Shown here: positions 20,489 through 32,727 of the stretch, piece after piece
How positions within the stretch are numbered: position 1 is the stretch's first letter
Layout of the letters: each line of letters starts with the position of its first letter
Source: Doryteuthis pealeii
Lineage: Eukaryota > Mollusca > Cephalopoda > Myopsida > Loliginidae
Direction: 5' to 3'
Length of the DNA stretch: 64,000 nucleotides
Assembly: GCA_023376005.1 (NCBI GenBank)
Contig: CM042179.1
Location: forward strand, 16,151,648-16,215,647
Position numbers and translations under genes: made by a program
The notes under the pieces: model-generated
Databases searched by the model: none
What the model saw: the letters and a program-made list of their open reading frames with translations, nothing else
What the model was told of the DNA's origin: nothing

Positions 20489-20620
20489 GGTCCCGGGTTC
20501 GATACTTATACCCGCTAACTCAGCGCATGCAGATGGTAGGTGTGATGCTCCATATCAGCAAAATAAACTCCCTGGTCTAGCGCTAGCGACAACGGATAGA
20601 CTCCTTCGCTGATACCGACA
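20489..20620 (+). mobile_element. SINE A copy 3, fragment
   Basis: Starts at box B (CCCGGGTTCGATACT), has an internal deletion and ends CTGATACCGACAAG. This is the only SINE recognised between 14.8 and 31 kb. Confidence 0.75.
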
Positions 20621-21552
20621 AGATGGTAATGGTTTTCGAGGGTGGTCAGCAGCTTATTGCATTCTCACATTTAAGATATTTTAACTCTTCCGACAATTTG
20701 TTGTCTTTATGAACGAATCTTAAACTTAGGCTACCAAGTAAAACTAAATAATGCTTTTATTTTTTAATTAATTTAAGAGTGTTTTTCTTCAATTTTAAAA
20801 AGTATAAAAATCATACCATACACATGCAAAAAAAATAATTCAAAGTTTTAGATGTCCTCTCAAATCCACATGCACATAAAACGCAATGTATATTGATACA
20901 GTTGTTCCATTTTTTATGGTATCGATTTTTGTCAAGTTTCTCCTCATCCCGTTCACTGCTGCCGAGGGCCGAAGCTGTTCATCCTAACACCTTTTTTCTT
21001 AACTGGAACTCGGGTGTAGGAGTACTCTTTGTTTTCCTTTTCTTTGATGGAAGTCCCTACAACACAGGGGATTAAATAGCTAATTAAATAGCAAATGAAT
21101 AAATTAACTTATTTCATTATCATTTTAAGGTAGTGGGCAACAGTAAAAATAAAGGAGTTAGACTTAACAAAAATCGATGTCAAATGTGAATGTGGTGTTG
21201 TTTGTTCGTTTGTTTGTTTTTTGTTTGTTTAAAACTTTCACAGATGCTATGCTCTGATACTGACGGAAGAACCAGAGTGGTACTTTGACCCAAGGAGGCA
21301 GAATTCACAGATGATTCTAAGCATTTGATACAATTTTGAAGGATAGTTTGTTTGTTTTTAAATAAGTGTGTTGCTTTAAATTTAATCAAAGAAAGTCAAT
21401 AAGCTACTGCAAACTTAAACTTGCTCTAATCATTGGCATACAATTCTAATAAAACACATTTACAAGAACTAAAGTCAAAATTTTAATTAGGCTTTTGGAA
21501 AATTCAGAAGTTTACTTTATTAAAAGTAAACTTAGAAGATTTTAAAATAAAT
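20621..21552. other. Spacer with small inverted repeats
   Basis: AAGTTTACTTT/AAAGTAAACTT near 21508-21534 forms a small palindrome. Otherwise nothing is recognised; ORFs near 20893 and 21180 have no known domain. Confidence 0.4.
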
Positions 21553-21591
21553 GAAGTAACCAGGGTATGATGACCATACCCTGGTTACTTC
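21553..21591. repeat. Perfect 17-bp palindrome
   Basis: GAAGTAACCAGGGTATG and its exact inverse surround a five-base loop. Too T-poor after the stem to be a classical terminator and the organism is eukaryotic, so its role is unknown. Confidence 0.85.
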
Positions 21592-21600
21592 AAATTTGAA

Positions 21601-21990
21601 TAATAAACTGTTTAAGTCGGCCTTCGGGTTTGGTTTAAAATGTGGTTCGTCTCTCAACCGTGACGCGATAAATAAAAATGAAATAAAAAAAGACGTGAAC
21701 CCCGTCCTGGGGATTCCAATCGTGTGACAGTACCTTCCCATTGCACTAAAAACTAGTCTCGAAGCCGTCTGACGCTTTCGTGACACTGGTTGCGGGACCG
21801 GGCAATTTTTTTCTTCGTGCCCAACAATCTCGAGCGTGGATGATCCCCCATATGAAATCTTTTTAATTATTTTCTTGTAAAACAAAGCCCATGCGTATCC
21901 TCCCTTCAACACCCACATTAATGTCAGCTTCTATCAATCGCGATTTCATGCGCAAGCGATTTAACTTCTTGATTGATTACAGAAGTTTTA
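21601..21990. other. CpG-rich patch, possible host sequence
   Basis: CpG is frequent here (CCGTGACGCG, CGAAGCCGTCTGACG, CTCGAGCG) while surrounding sequence is nearly CpG-free. A minus-strand ORF of 128 codons (21532-21918) spans it but has no domain I recognise. Candidates are a host 5' exon or promoter, or a young GC-richer repeat present once in the window. Confidence 0.35.
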
Positions 21991-24900
21991 TTCTTTACTT
22001 TCTTTAAAATGTTCATTTTGTTTTTTTGTTTTGTTTTTACAAAAATCTTTTGTTGTGTAAAACAAAACATGTAGTGCTGTATTCTCAACAGTACCTTGCG
22101 GCACCACAATAATTACATTTTTTTCTTTTCATTAATATATATTTTAGTTTATTTTAGACAACGTGTACATTACTCTTCTTTTTTTTAAGAAAATAAATTG
22201 ATTGAAACCGAAAGGAAAAAACGTAAATTTAAATTAGCTTTTTTTTTTTTTCGTTTGTAATAGCATTCCTGATGTTGGCATTCTCTAAAATTTTTGACAT
22301 GATTAAAAATCAATATATTGGTATTATTATATTATTATTTTTATCGTCTTAGTCATTCATCACGGATTTTACAAAGTGAAAGATTAGCTTGACCACTAGA
22401 GTTTAAGATCTTCCAAAAAGAATGTTATGAAGAACCTAAGGGGAATAATTCTATGAAACTTTCAATAACTTTCAATACCTTTTCTGCTCAAGTGTAAACT
22501 GTTAAAATATTTCTTTAAAATAGTTAATTGTCAATCTCAACTAGAATTTTCCTCCGCTGACGCAAGTCACGTCCACATTTTTTTTTTTTTTTTTTTTGTT
22601 TTAATCTCCAAAAGTTTACATTACTTCAAACTGATGACTATTTATACTTCTTTACCTTTTTTATAAACTTTTTTTTTTAATCGTTAATTCGTACTTTGCT
22701 ACAACTACTGTTGAGTTATTGATAGTGATTTAAATCCGCCAAAAGTTTTCTTCTTTTTGTTTTGGTTGAGAGTTTCACGAGGAACAATCAATGATCTTTA
22801 TCTTATTATTATTTTTTTTTTTTTTTTAATTTAGATATGATGACATTCTTTACTAAAATTTACCTGAAACGAATTAATTTTCTAATTCAGTCCCAAATTA
22901 TAGACTTAAAAAAAAGAAGAAAAAAAAAGCAGATGAATGAAAGAGAACTCTAGAAAGAAGTTCCTTTTTTTTTCTTCAATTTTGTAGTTAGTTACGAAAT
23001 CAGTAAAACTGCAGTCAATGTCATCCAAAAAGTGACAAAGTATTGTAGCTGTGTTGATGATAACAACAAGGCAATTATTGTTAAGTGTGCATGCATATCA
23101 ACAGTAGCATAGATAGTCTTTGTTTTATGGTTTGGTGGAATTAAAGAACGAAAAAAAAATAATAGTAATAAAATAAAAATCGCCCACTCCGTATATTTCT
23201 AATCTTTAGAGAATATTTGACAATTTACACACTAAAAATGATGGACATTTCAGGCAAGCACCCTCTTTACAGGCTCATAGAGCATCATCAACCTTCATTG
23301 CGCGCGCGAGCTCGCTTGAATTATTGTTGCTTTTTCTTTTCCCAGCAAATCTAATTCAGAATTCTTTTTTTTTTTTTTTTTTTGAAGCACCCATATTGGC
23401 TTATTAAAATAATCAATGACATGCTAATGACCGTGCTAGAGAATGGTGGCAATGTTTCTTCGACTACAATAAATTTAACAATGGTTTTATAATGAGAGAA
23501 ACTATTCATTTCATGAATGGCAAGAGGTGGCAAGGGATTTGAAAGCCCGACACGACAGGGGTTCTACTTTTACTACTACTACTAATATTAAATAGTTAAA
23601 AGTAATAGTACCACTACAACAAAATAGTAGTAGTAACTACTACAACAGTTGTTGTAGCAGTAGTAATATCAACAGTAGTTGTATCTTCACGTCTTTGTTT
23701 TTTTTTTTGTTTGTTCTTTTTTGTATGTGTTGTGTTAGGCCCACAAGGAATGAAAAGAATAACGTTTGCCCATTTCTCTCTCTCTTTTTTTTTTTTTACT
23801 TCTTACTCTTATGTATGTTGGTGTGTAGGGGTGCTCTCCTCTTACTATGTGTGAGTGCGTGATCTTTCTACCCCACTCTCTGTCTGAAGGTGGTGTACTC
23901 TTACCTCTCTTTGTATGTATATGTAAGTGTGTGTGTGCATGCGCTCGCATGTTTATGGGTTAGTTCGCTCGGCATGGAGATATGCTCAACTGTTTTGGAG
24001 ATTTTATGGAATGTTTAATTGCCTTTCCCTATACTAAATTACATCCAGTCTTTCCTCATAGACTGGCAATTGGAATAATTCATCTGAACAGTCGTAAAAT
24101 TTCTTAACTAAATGATGTCGTTACTTGAACAGGACGAACAGGGCTAAATTGCCCGACATAATACTTACTTGTACCTACCACTTAACCAATGCAGGTTTGT
24201 TAGCTCTTCTTCTCATATTCACTTTTTCTCCTAATACCTTCTTGGCGCAAGATGTCCTATTAGGATCATTTCTTGATTGTGGTTTACGTTCCAAACTGTT
24301 TGTATATTTATCTTTTCCTACCATTAAAACCTTTGCATTATCACATTTTTAACTCGGGGATTTGGGAGTATAGGGCTAATAATGTCTTTAGATTTAAAGC
24401 ATTCTTTTTCAGGGTAGTTTAAGTTTGCAAACTTCTTACAAAAGGTATTAATACCAATTACTTTAAAATGATTTAAATCTACTAATTAGTGATTATCTTT
24501 GTTAACTTATTTAACTCAAGGAAGTACTTTTTTTACTTTGTAAAAGTTTTTTGTTTTGTTTTTGTTTTTTAATAGAAGAAAAAGACTTACCCCATATCTT
24601 AAATTTACAGATATTTTTTTTTAACTCACTAGTTTTAAAAAGCTTTTCATTAATGAATATTTATTATTTTAAAGCATTTGTGGGTTTAGTTAAAATAAAA
24701 TTGGGAGCTTTTATCGAAAGCTAGTCACTTTATTAATCTGTACGAAAGTCAGTATCGTTTCGTTTGTAATTTAAAAGAAAAAAACCACCAACTTCATTCC
24801 AAAAAAGTATACATTTTTCTCAACTCTTTCGTCGGTTGTTTTTAAATAAAGTCTATAATAATGGTCATATTATCAAATAAATGTTTACCATCGAAAATAA

Positions 24901-26901
24901 CTTCGCATAGTTTATTGTATAAAGTATTATTTGTTTATTTTAGTATATTTCCTCTTTGAAAAATTTTACACCACTTGTATGAAGACTTTGTATTTCTTGA
25001 AGTTGATTAGTAAGTAAATTGGCAAATAATTAACGAATTACTTATTAGAATTTTTTAAAGTTTTTATTAGTGTAAAAATATATTCAATAGTTTCGGTGAA
25101 GATCGCAAAGTCTTAACTTTTTGAACTTCTAAACTTTTTTACGCTTAAAAAAGTGTCCATCTTGGTTCATTTATGATGTTTTTCTTTTATTTTCATTTTT
25201 ATGTGTTTACTGCTTTTTTATGCATTGAATTGTATTTATGTATAAACGATATATTTACATATGTTGATGTTTATTTTTTTTATATGTTTAATTATTGATG
25301 TAAGAATTGTTACTTTTGTTTTTTCTAACTCGCTAAATTTCTTTCTTTAGCCAAAGAATCATCAACACATAAGTTAACTGGTTCATTTTGCAGATAACTT
25401 AAGTTTGTGAGTTGATACAGATGGTTCTAAATATTATTGTGCATACTTTTTGTATTTTATCTTTCTTTCTTTTTTTAAACAGGCCAACTAGTCCTAAAAT
25501 GTTTGATATTGTCACCAACCTTAACTTTTATTGACAAAATTGAATTTATTTATTCACAACAACAAACTTTAAGAACTTTCTATAACTTTCTCATAAGCTG
25601 TTAGAAATCTTTTTAAAAAATACTGCTTTAGAAATGTTCTAACTTGGATATTTCTACGTTTTTGTTTTTTGTTTTTTGGGAGTGGGGGTCGTAATTTTTT
25701 ACTCAAAATATCAGTTGAGATGAAATTTAATTTTTTAAATTATTCTGTATTTAACTTTTTTGTTTGTTTTTAATTCCTGTTGTGATACTTAAAAATATTT
25801 TTCGTTTGCATTTATTGAAATATTTGTTTCGCTGCTAAGTAAATATTTACTATTGTTATGCTTGAATAACATAGTAGTATTGTAAAGTACTACTGATAAA
25901 TAATCAAGTGTACTTATTGAAGTGAACTGGACTGCACATGTCTACATTTTTGTTTGTGTGAATATACCCACACAACGATAACTCATTGTGTAATAATGTT
26001 TATTGTTTATCTTTAATATTCTAGTTACCATAAGCTTATCAACAAGTCATAGTATTATTATTCACAAATGTTTGGTACTTGATGAATAAAATCACTAAAA
26101 ATATCTTTTTTTTTTCTTTTTCATTTGGCATTCAAACCATTTACTACTATTTACTCACTGACCCCTAAAAGTAGAGTAAGAAGATATTCAGCGAAATACT
26201 CAAGAAGCTGACTAAACGTTTAGGATTATTATGAAATGTTACGTTTTAATAAGGATAATTTCTTGTTTTAATGCAAATTTCAGGGGTGACAGTTTAGATT
26301 TATCATAGCTAGTACTACTGTTATAAAAACACTTTAATTTCCCCACCTATGAGTAAGGTAAATTTGTATTTAAAAAATAAAAAAAGTGACTTATAAATAT
26401 GGCGGTGTAGACTAGGGTCCGATATTTCAGGAATGCCCCTTCCCTTATTTTCATTGAATCCCCAAAACTTTGCTGATAAACCCTAAGATGATGATATTTA
26501 ATGAATACTGAACACGTTTTTATTTTACTTTATACTTAGTAAGTATAAACTTTTTGTAAGTATTGCTTACAAAAAAAAATAATAATAATTGTATAAAAAG
26601 TTTAAGTTTAATAATTAACTGACAACTGTCATTTTACTTGTACATTTTTAATACACAAAACTTATTAATCAAACGATGGGAAAATTACAAGTTTGGGATT
26701 CATAATTTTAATTTCTGGTTTCTATCCCAGTAACGAGAAATAAACTATTATAGTTTAAGTAGTAATATTTTAATTTGACTCACAAAATCGGTATTTATTT
26801 TAACATTTTAAGAAAATCCGTTCACATTTACAACTAACTATAACTATAGGTTAGTTACAAAGTTGTTTTTGTTTTTTTTTTTGTTTTTTTATTTATTTAT
26901 T

Positions 26902-26937
<36 letters not shown>

Positions 26938-27997
26938 TTGACCAAAGCTTTATTAGATGTGACGTTAAGTGTATAATGTTAATTTCTTTATAAATATTTC
27001 TTCGTAATTCTTTATCTTAAACTGATTTAATACTTTACGAGACAAAGTGCTTGTTCTTTTTCCATACCGCAACACCCACGAAATTCATTGAAAATTACAA
27101 TAATAATGATGAGGATGCGCCAAAACACACACACACACACACACACATTCCACAAAAAGTGAAAAAAGAAGGAAGTAAAAATGTCGGTTACTCCTTCCTC
27201 TCCCTCTATTCATGGTCCTCACTTCCGGAGAAATTCAACAAATTTACTATTAGAGCATAATAATGTGACAGGCTTAAATATGCTACATTGTTAATGTAGT
27301 CATACTCAATTACACATTCCATAGGTTTATGCCTAAATTGTGGGATCTTCCTTGGGCTGGGATACAACTTAAAAATGTAAATGTGCTACAAGTATATATC
27401 TGTATACTTTTCTACAATGTAACAATTGATAGAACAGCTGATTGTTACAAATTTGGTTAAAAGAACATCACACACATCTAACAATTTTAAGAAATTAATA
27501 AATTGTTTGTATACAATTTTTAAACCATGTAAAACTTTTAAACACTTACATTTTTATGCTATTGTTTTATGTCTAATGGGCCAGTAATATTCTGTTGCTT
27601 TTCCAATTTAAACAAAAAAAACCTACATTGTAAACTTTTATTAAGTACATTATATTCTAGCACCAGTGTATTACTACTTATTAATTATTAATAATTAATC
27701 TTATAAGCAAAGAGGAATCCAAAATTTATTACATTTAATATTTGTACTGCATTTTTTTTCTTTTTACTAAAAAGAACAGTTGATTCCAGTCTGAAACATT
27801 TTAAGATGTTGAAAGCAAACATTTTGTTTAAGTTTACTTTATCTTGAATTCCAATTTGTTTTTAGCCATTTATTTATGCACCTATCATATATTTGGTGCA
27901 TGCAAAAAATAAACAGCACTTTTTTTTTAACTTGACAATAGCAAACTTTTTTTACTTTTTTAAAGTTTTATGCATCTTCATGATTGTTTTCATTAAA

Positions 27998-28003
<6 letters not shown>
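21991..28003. other. Six kb of AT-rich sequence without recognised genes or SINEs
   Basis: Contains T runs at 22578-22597, 22812-22827, 23365-23383 and about 26906-26935, an imperfect trinucleotide patch (TAC/AGT) at 23565-23690, (CA)n at 27126-27146 and a CGCGCGCGAGCTCG patch near 23301. ORFs such as 24125-24352 show no known domain. It could be intron or intergenic sequence of a host locus. Confidence 0.4.

Positions 28004-28045
<42 letters not shown>
28004..28045. repeat. (TA)n microsatellite
   Basis: About 21 TA units. Confidence 0.95.
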
Positions 28046-28046
<1 letters not shown>

Positions 28047-28433
28047 TGGCATTTCATTCTGTTTCATTTATCAGTGTTAATGACATTTATAAATACATGA
28101 AGTTAAATTTTAAATTAAATTTCTTAATCAATGATTAAGTTATTTCTATTAATTCAAATAGCTTAGTTAAAAAAAAAAAAGTTTAGGCAAATTTTGGCCA
28201 CATTAAATCTTCAAATATTTAAGTTTATTGTTCTATGGGTTTGATTGCTGATCTTTTTAATCTAAATCCAATTTCATTTTATATTCCATGCTCTTTTACC
28301 TTTTATACCATTGTTCAGAATGTTGTGCTGTTTGATGAGAGTTAAAATGTAAAATTAATGATAAATTTATCCTTTTGGGAATACTTTTTTTCTTCTATTC
28401 TCTATATATTCTAGGATTTAATTCCATATTTTC

Positions 28434-28436
<3 letters not shown>
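28046..28436. other. AT-rich spacer
   Basis: Nothing recognised. Confidence 0.4.
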
Positions 28437-28471
<35 letters not shown>

Positions 28472-28567
28472 TAAAGAAATAACAAAAGACTTAGAGATTT
28501 AGCATTATAGTCTATTTCAGGGAGACTATAATGCTAAATCTCTAAGTCTTTTGTTATTTCTTTACTT
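28437..28567. repeat. (TA)n plus perfect palindrome with 45-bp arms
   Basis: A TA tract (28437-28468) runs into arms 28469-28513 and 28523-28567, which are exact inverted copies (AAGTAAAGAAATAACAAAAG ... CTTTTGTTATTTCTTTACTT) around a nine-base loop. Confidence 0.95.
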
Positions 28568-29147
28568 GTATATTTGCTCTGTGACTCTAACATTAAGAGC
28601 TCTCAAACTGCGACAGGTTTGTTTGTTTTTTTTTGTTTTTGTTTTTTTAAATAAAACTCTTGTGTCGTAAGGAAGATTTCTTCTCTGGACTTTTGGATTA
28701 TCTATATATATTTGTTACGGTTGAGTTGAGTGATAATTTAAACTTTATAGGGAATTCTAGTTGATATACTTGCACATAAGTAATAAAAATAAAGTGTCCA
28801 AGATTGGCTTGTTATTAGATTCAAAGGTTTGTAAAGGTCTATCAAGAGGACACTGCAATGTACATGAAAAAACAAAGGCCAGTGTGGGTGGAAATTTAAT
28901 AGAACTTTAATCTGCCAAACATTATGGAAAGAAAAAAATTTGAATGCGTGTGTGTAATATATATTACAAAACTTTTTCTTGGTTAAAGATATGTAGAGTG
29001 GAATGAATGAGATATGCAAGATATTACTTATCTTTTATTGCTAGGATGGATACAGAAGAGACTGCTCAAAATTTGGGTTACTCATTGCTGGGTCGAAAGT
29101 TCGAAGGTTTGTAGAAGAATTTAATAGTTCTTCTCAGAGTAATAAAA
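28568..29147. other. Spacer, nothing recognised
   Basis: No repeat or gene that I can support. Confidence 0.4.
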
Positions 29148-29450
29148 AAAAAATAGGGATGATTTTGTCTCACAGTGGGAATTCAATAATGGTAAAATAG
29201 GGATGATTTTAATCTTTTTTAGAGAATTTGTATTCAACCTGTATCTGATAGTGACAGCATGTTAACTGCTTTTGGGGTCTGAATGGAAATGGATTAGTTT
29301 TGTGGTACAGCTGAAAAAGAATTACACTGTTGGTTCACAGAAGGATTAGATAATTCTTGAGTTGTGAGTCAAAATAGGGATGATTTCGCCTCAAAGTAGG
29401 GATTCACCACATGGGGAAATATAGATGATTTCAACCTTTGTGAAGTAAAT
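29148..29450. repeat. Duplicated segment around ATAGGGATGATTT
   Basis: AAATAGGGATGATTT followed by CTCACAGTGGGAATTCA at 29148-29220 recurs, diverged, at 29372-29450 (AAATAGGGATGATTTCGCCT ... TAGGGATTCA). The core also appears twice within each half. Confidence 0.7.
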
Positions 29451-29643
29451 CCTAGCCCGCCTGTCTTTGGGATCTTTTGTGTGCCAACTGTGTTTTTTTC
29501 CTTTTCCAAAACCCTCTTTCCAGTTTTCCATGTGATAATCTGTGTGCCGGAAATGAGGTTGCTACTCTTTTTTTATTCTCTTCTCTCCCAATATTGGAAT
29601 TTGTTTCAGTATGGCATTACCGTCAATCTTGACTCGAGATTAG

Positions 29644-29687
<44 letters not shown>

Positions 29688-29735
29688 ATCTCTCTCTCTC
29701 TCTCTCTCTAATGCTCCTCTCTCTCTCTCTCTCTC
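29644..29735. repeat. (CT)n microsatellite
   Basis: CT repeat with three short interruptions (CTAATC, CTAATG). Confidence 0.95.
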
Positions 29736-31095
29736 TAACGCTGTGGACTAAGAGAGGAAGAGGTACAAAAGGCGAATGACTTAGTGGTGGTCTCTCATCT
29801 CAGTGGCAATTGTAAATTTGACTTGACTGACCTGCATCGGCTTTATCACTTGTCCCCTACTATGGGTAACCATAACTATATATATATATATATATATAAT
29901 ATATATATATATATATTATACACATTATCTGTAGTTATTGCAACCTTTAAATGCAGTAATGATGTATAAGGCAGTAGGTATATTCCTTGATGCTCTTGCA
30001 ATCTACATCATTTTCAGGCAGAAGCTGTGATCACAGGGTTTTCAGGAACTTAGTCTGGTAGTTTGCACAGAAACCATTTCACTACATAATGTGATGGTAT
30101 CAAAGAAGCTTATATAAAAAAGAAAAAGAAAAGCTAACAGAACTTTCTGCCATTCCAGTTGTAATAATTTATAGAATTATATAGCTCTGTGTATAGCAGC
30201 TTGTACAGATATATGTACTAATTTGTAATCTACAACTTGATACTAGCCCTTTAGTTGGCGCAGGGGGGGGGGATACAGCTCCTTTCTCCTTTTCTTTATA
30301 TTTTCAGAATTTCTTCATACACTTCTCTCATCACATTTTAAATTTAGCACTTTTCTAGTTTGATAAAATTTGACAGAAATGATTATTTATGTACAATTTT
30401 ATTTTATATTTATATTTATTTTTTATTTTTATTTTTATTTTTTTTATTTTTTTTTATTTTTTTAGTACCTTTTCTTTTCAACTCTTCTTTAACAGACCCA
30501 TTTGAAATGACATTCTGGTTATCATAGTTAATTTTATTTTTAAAATTTCATTGTTTAATAAAATTATGCTGTTAACTACTACTGCGATTTTTGGCACATA
30601 GAAATTATCACTGAAAAATGCAAAGAATGAAATTTCATTTAAGTACGATGATATTAGTAAAATAAACTTTATCACTTATTAATTGATCATGCATCAATCT
30701 TACTCATTGACTGTATGATTTAGTATTGTTTAAATACTATTATTCTACCAAAAATTAATTCTTGAATAGGCTGGTATAATTTGAGTATATTTAAAGGACA
30801 AGAATTTTAGTTGGATTTATGAGTTGATATTAAGTGAATTGTTGCAATGCTGTATTGTGCAACTTTAATCTATTTTGGTGCTTATTCATATTTTCAACAA
30901 TTGTATATCAATGGAAGTAATAAAATCAAACCAGAAGACTTGTGTAAAGATAATTAAAAGGCAATTACTTGACTTTTATTTCTGTTAATCAACCCTCTTC
31001 TGAAGAATGCATCTTGAGAAATGCAATATCTTCATGCTCAGTTTTGTAAGTAAACTTTAAAAGATGTGGATTTCAATTAGGGACTCGCTATTTTT
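29736..31095. other. Spacer with one (TA)n tract
   Basis: TA tract at about 29877-29918, a G run of nine near 30266 and T-rich sequence at 30410-30460. No gene recognised. Confidence 0.4.
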
Positions 31096-31240
31096 GGAGG
31101 CATCTGTGGTTTATTGTCATAGGAAATGGACACAGCAACCTGAGTTCAAATCCTGTTTGCATTTCACATCACGCTAATGCACTTGGAAATAGTAGGGCAG
31201 ACTGGGTTCTTTAACTTTGGTATAGCAACCAGTGTAAGTG
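31096..31240 (+). mobile_element. SINE B copy 11, internally deleted
   Basis: Head GGAGGCATCTGTGG with a changed box A, box B GAGTTCAAATCCTG, then a jump to AAATAGTAGGGCAGACTGGG and CAACCAGTGTAAG. The tail is missing. Confidence 0.75.
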
Positions 31241-31880
31241 GACAGACAGCAATATATAGAATAAATTAAGGAAAAAACTTTAAATTTGCTTCATTGTAAT
31301 AATTTATTTCAACTGTGTAATCACAGCATCTTCAGACATGAGCAAAATGGTTATTACTGAAGGAATTGGCCAGAATACAAGGATTTAAATATCTAAATCT
31401 TGGGAAGGTAGTAGGGGGCAGGGCTAGTAAGTTTGGATGTGGTGATGGGAGGTGGGATAGGGTGTATGTTAGTTATACAGGAGCGGCCAACATCTAAGTT
31501 GGGAAATAGGCATAACACAGATACAGAGAACAGCAAATTAAAATTAAAATGAAAATAAAAATAAGAATAATAATAAAGATGAAAAATAAAAGGTTCAAAT
31601 AAGAATTTCACAGGTGGTCTGTCCTTCCTCGGCATAAGTTTGGGCCTGTTTTTTTCTAACAAGGTTCTTAATCATTTATCTGGTTTTATTGTTTTATTGT
31701 GTTTACATTCCTTAAATGTGTGTGTGTGTTGGGTATATAATGACTTTACCTACTATTTCTATTTTTTACTGGTATCATCAATCCCAGAAATATAGTTGAC
31801 CCCGTAATTAAAACCATAGGTTGATGATCACTTTTCCATTTCCAGAAATTCTCCTGTCTTACTATTATCATACCTGTAAG
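31241..31880. other. Spacer, nothing recognised
   Basis: No supported gene; A/T-rich with a (TG)n run near 31719. Confidence 0.4.
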
Positions 31881-32400
31881 GACATATACACATATACAAC
31901 CTATATACTACCCACACATATACACACACATACATGCATATTATTATACTTATCTATACATACACACACACATATCCACACAATATTATACTTATCTATA
32001 CATACACACACATATATATATCCACACAATAGTACACATCCTTCTATACGCATATATGCACACTACACATATATCTGCATGCTACACATGCACTCCTGTG
32101 TATTTACACCCCCCATACATATCCATCCGTTTATGTGCATGTGTACATAAACGTATACATATACTCCCAGAACTTGTACTTAACCCTATTTATACATACA
32201 TCCCAAAACACATATATTTACATATGTTCACATACTCCCATGTAGGAAAGCCGGCCACACACGTCCAGCGCATACATATGCACACGTACAGTGTATACAT
32301 CCCCTTGACTATACACGTACATATACCCACACACACATACATACATACACAGAAGTGTATGTACCCACATATGTCTATATACTCCCCACACGCACACCCA
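31881..32400. repeat. Cryptic ACATAY-rich simple sequence
   Basis: Imperfect repeats of ACACAT, ATACAT and CCACAC. A unit around TTATACTTATCTATACATAC occurs twice near 31945-32030. Histidine/threonine ORFs across it are artefacts. Confidence 0.85.
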
Positions 32401-32460
32401 AATGAAGCAAATTTAAAGTTTTGAATTTATATTTATATAATAAACATAATTTATTATATA

Positions 32461-32694
32461 TTTAGCTCAGTCGGTAGAGCATTCAGCTAGAAACCACAAG
32501 GTTCCTAGTTTGATACCGGTCCCCGCCAACTCGGCGTATGAGTAGCACAGGGATCTGTGCGGTAAAGTAAGGAGCTGATGGTAGGTGTGGCGCCCCACCT
32601 CAGATGCTAAAAACAATCTCCTTGGTCTAGCGCTATTGAAAAGGGGATAGACTCCCTCGCTGGCTGGCTGATACCGACTTTAGGCCGCCCCGTC

Positions 32695-32699
<5 letters not shown>
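32461..32699 (+). mobile_element. SINE A copy 4, full length
   Basis: Head TTTAGCTCAGTCGG, GTTCCTAGTTTGATACC at box B, and the complete body to CCGCCCCGTCGACTTT, followed at once by (TA)n. Together with copy 2 it gives a good view of the family consensus. Confidence 0.9.
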
Positions 32700-32726
<27 letters not shown>

Positions 32727-32727
32727 C
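32700..32727. repeat. (TA)n joined to a SINE A 3' end
   Basis: About 13 TA units starting at the last base of SINE A copy 4. Confidence 0.95.

Noticed and set aside
21553..21591. Rho-independent terminator
   Set aside because: The stem is perfect but there is no T run after it and the genome is eukaryotic.
24125..24352. 75-codon ORF as a small secreted protein
   Set aside because: It has a hydrophobic stretch but nothing else to distinguish it from chance in 6 kb of AT-rich DNA.
31821..32424. Histidine/threonine ORFs of 109 and 122 codons
   Set aside because: They read through imperfect ACATAY simple repeats in two frames.
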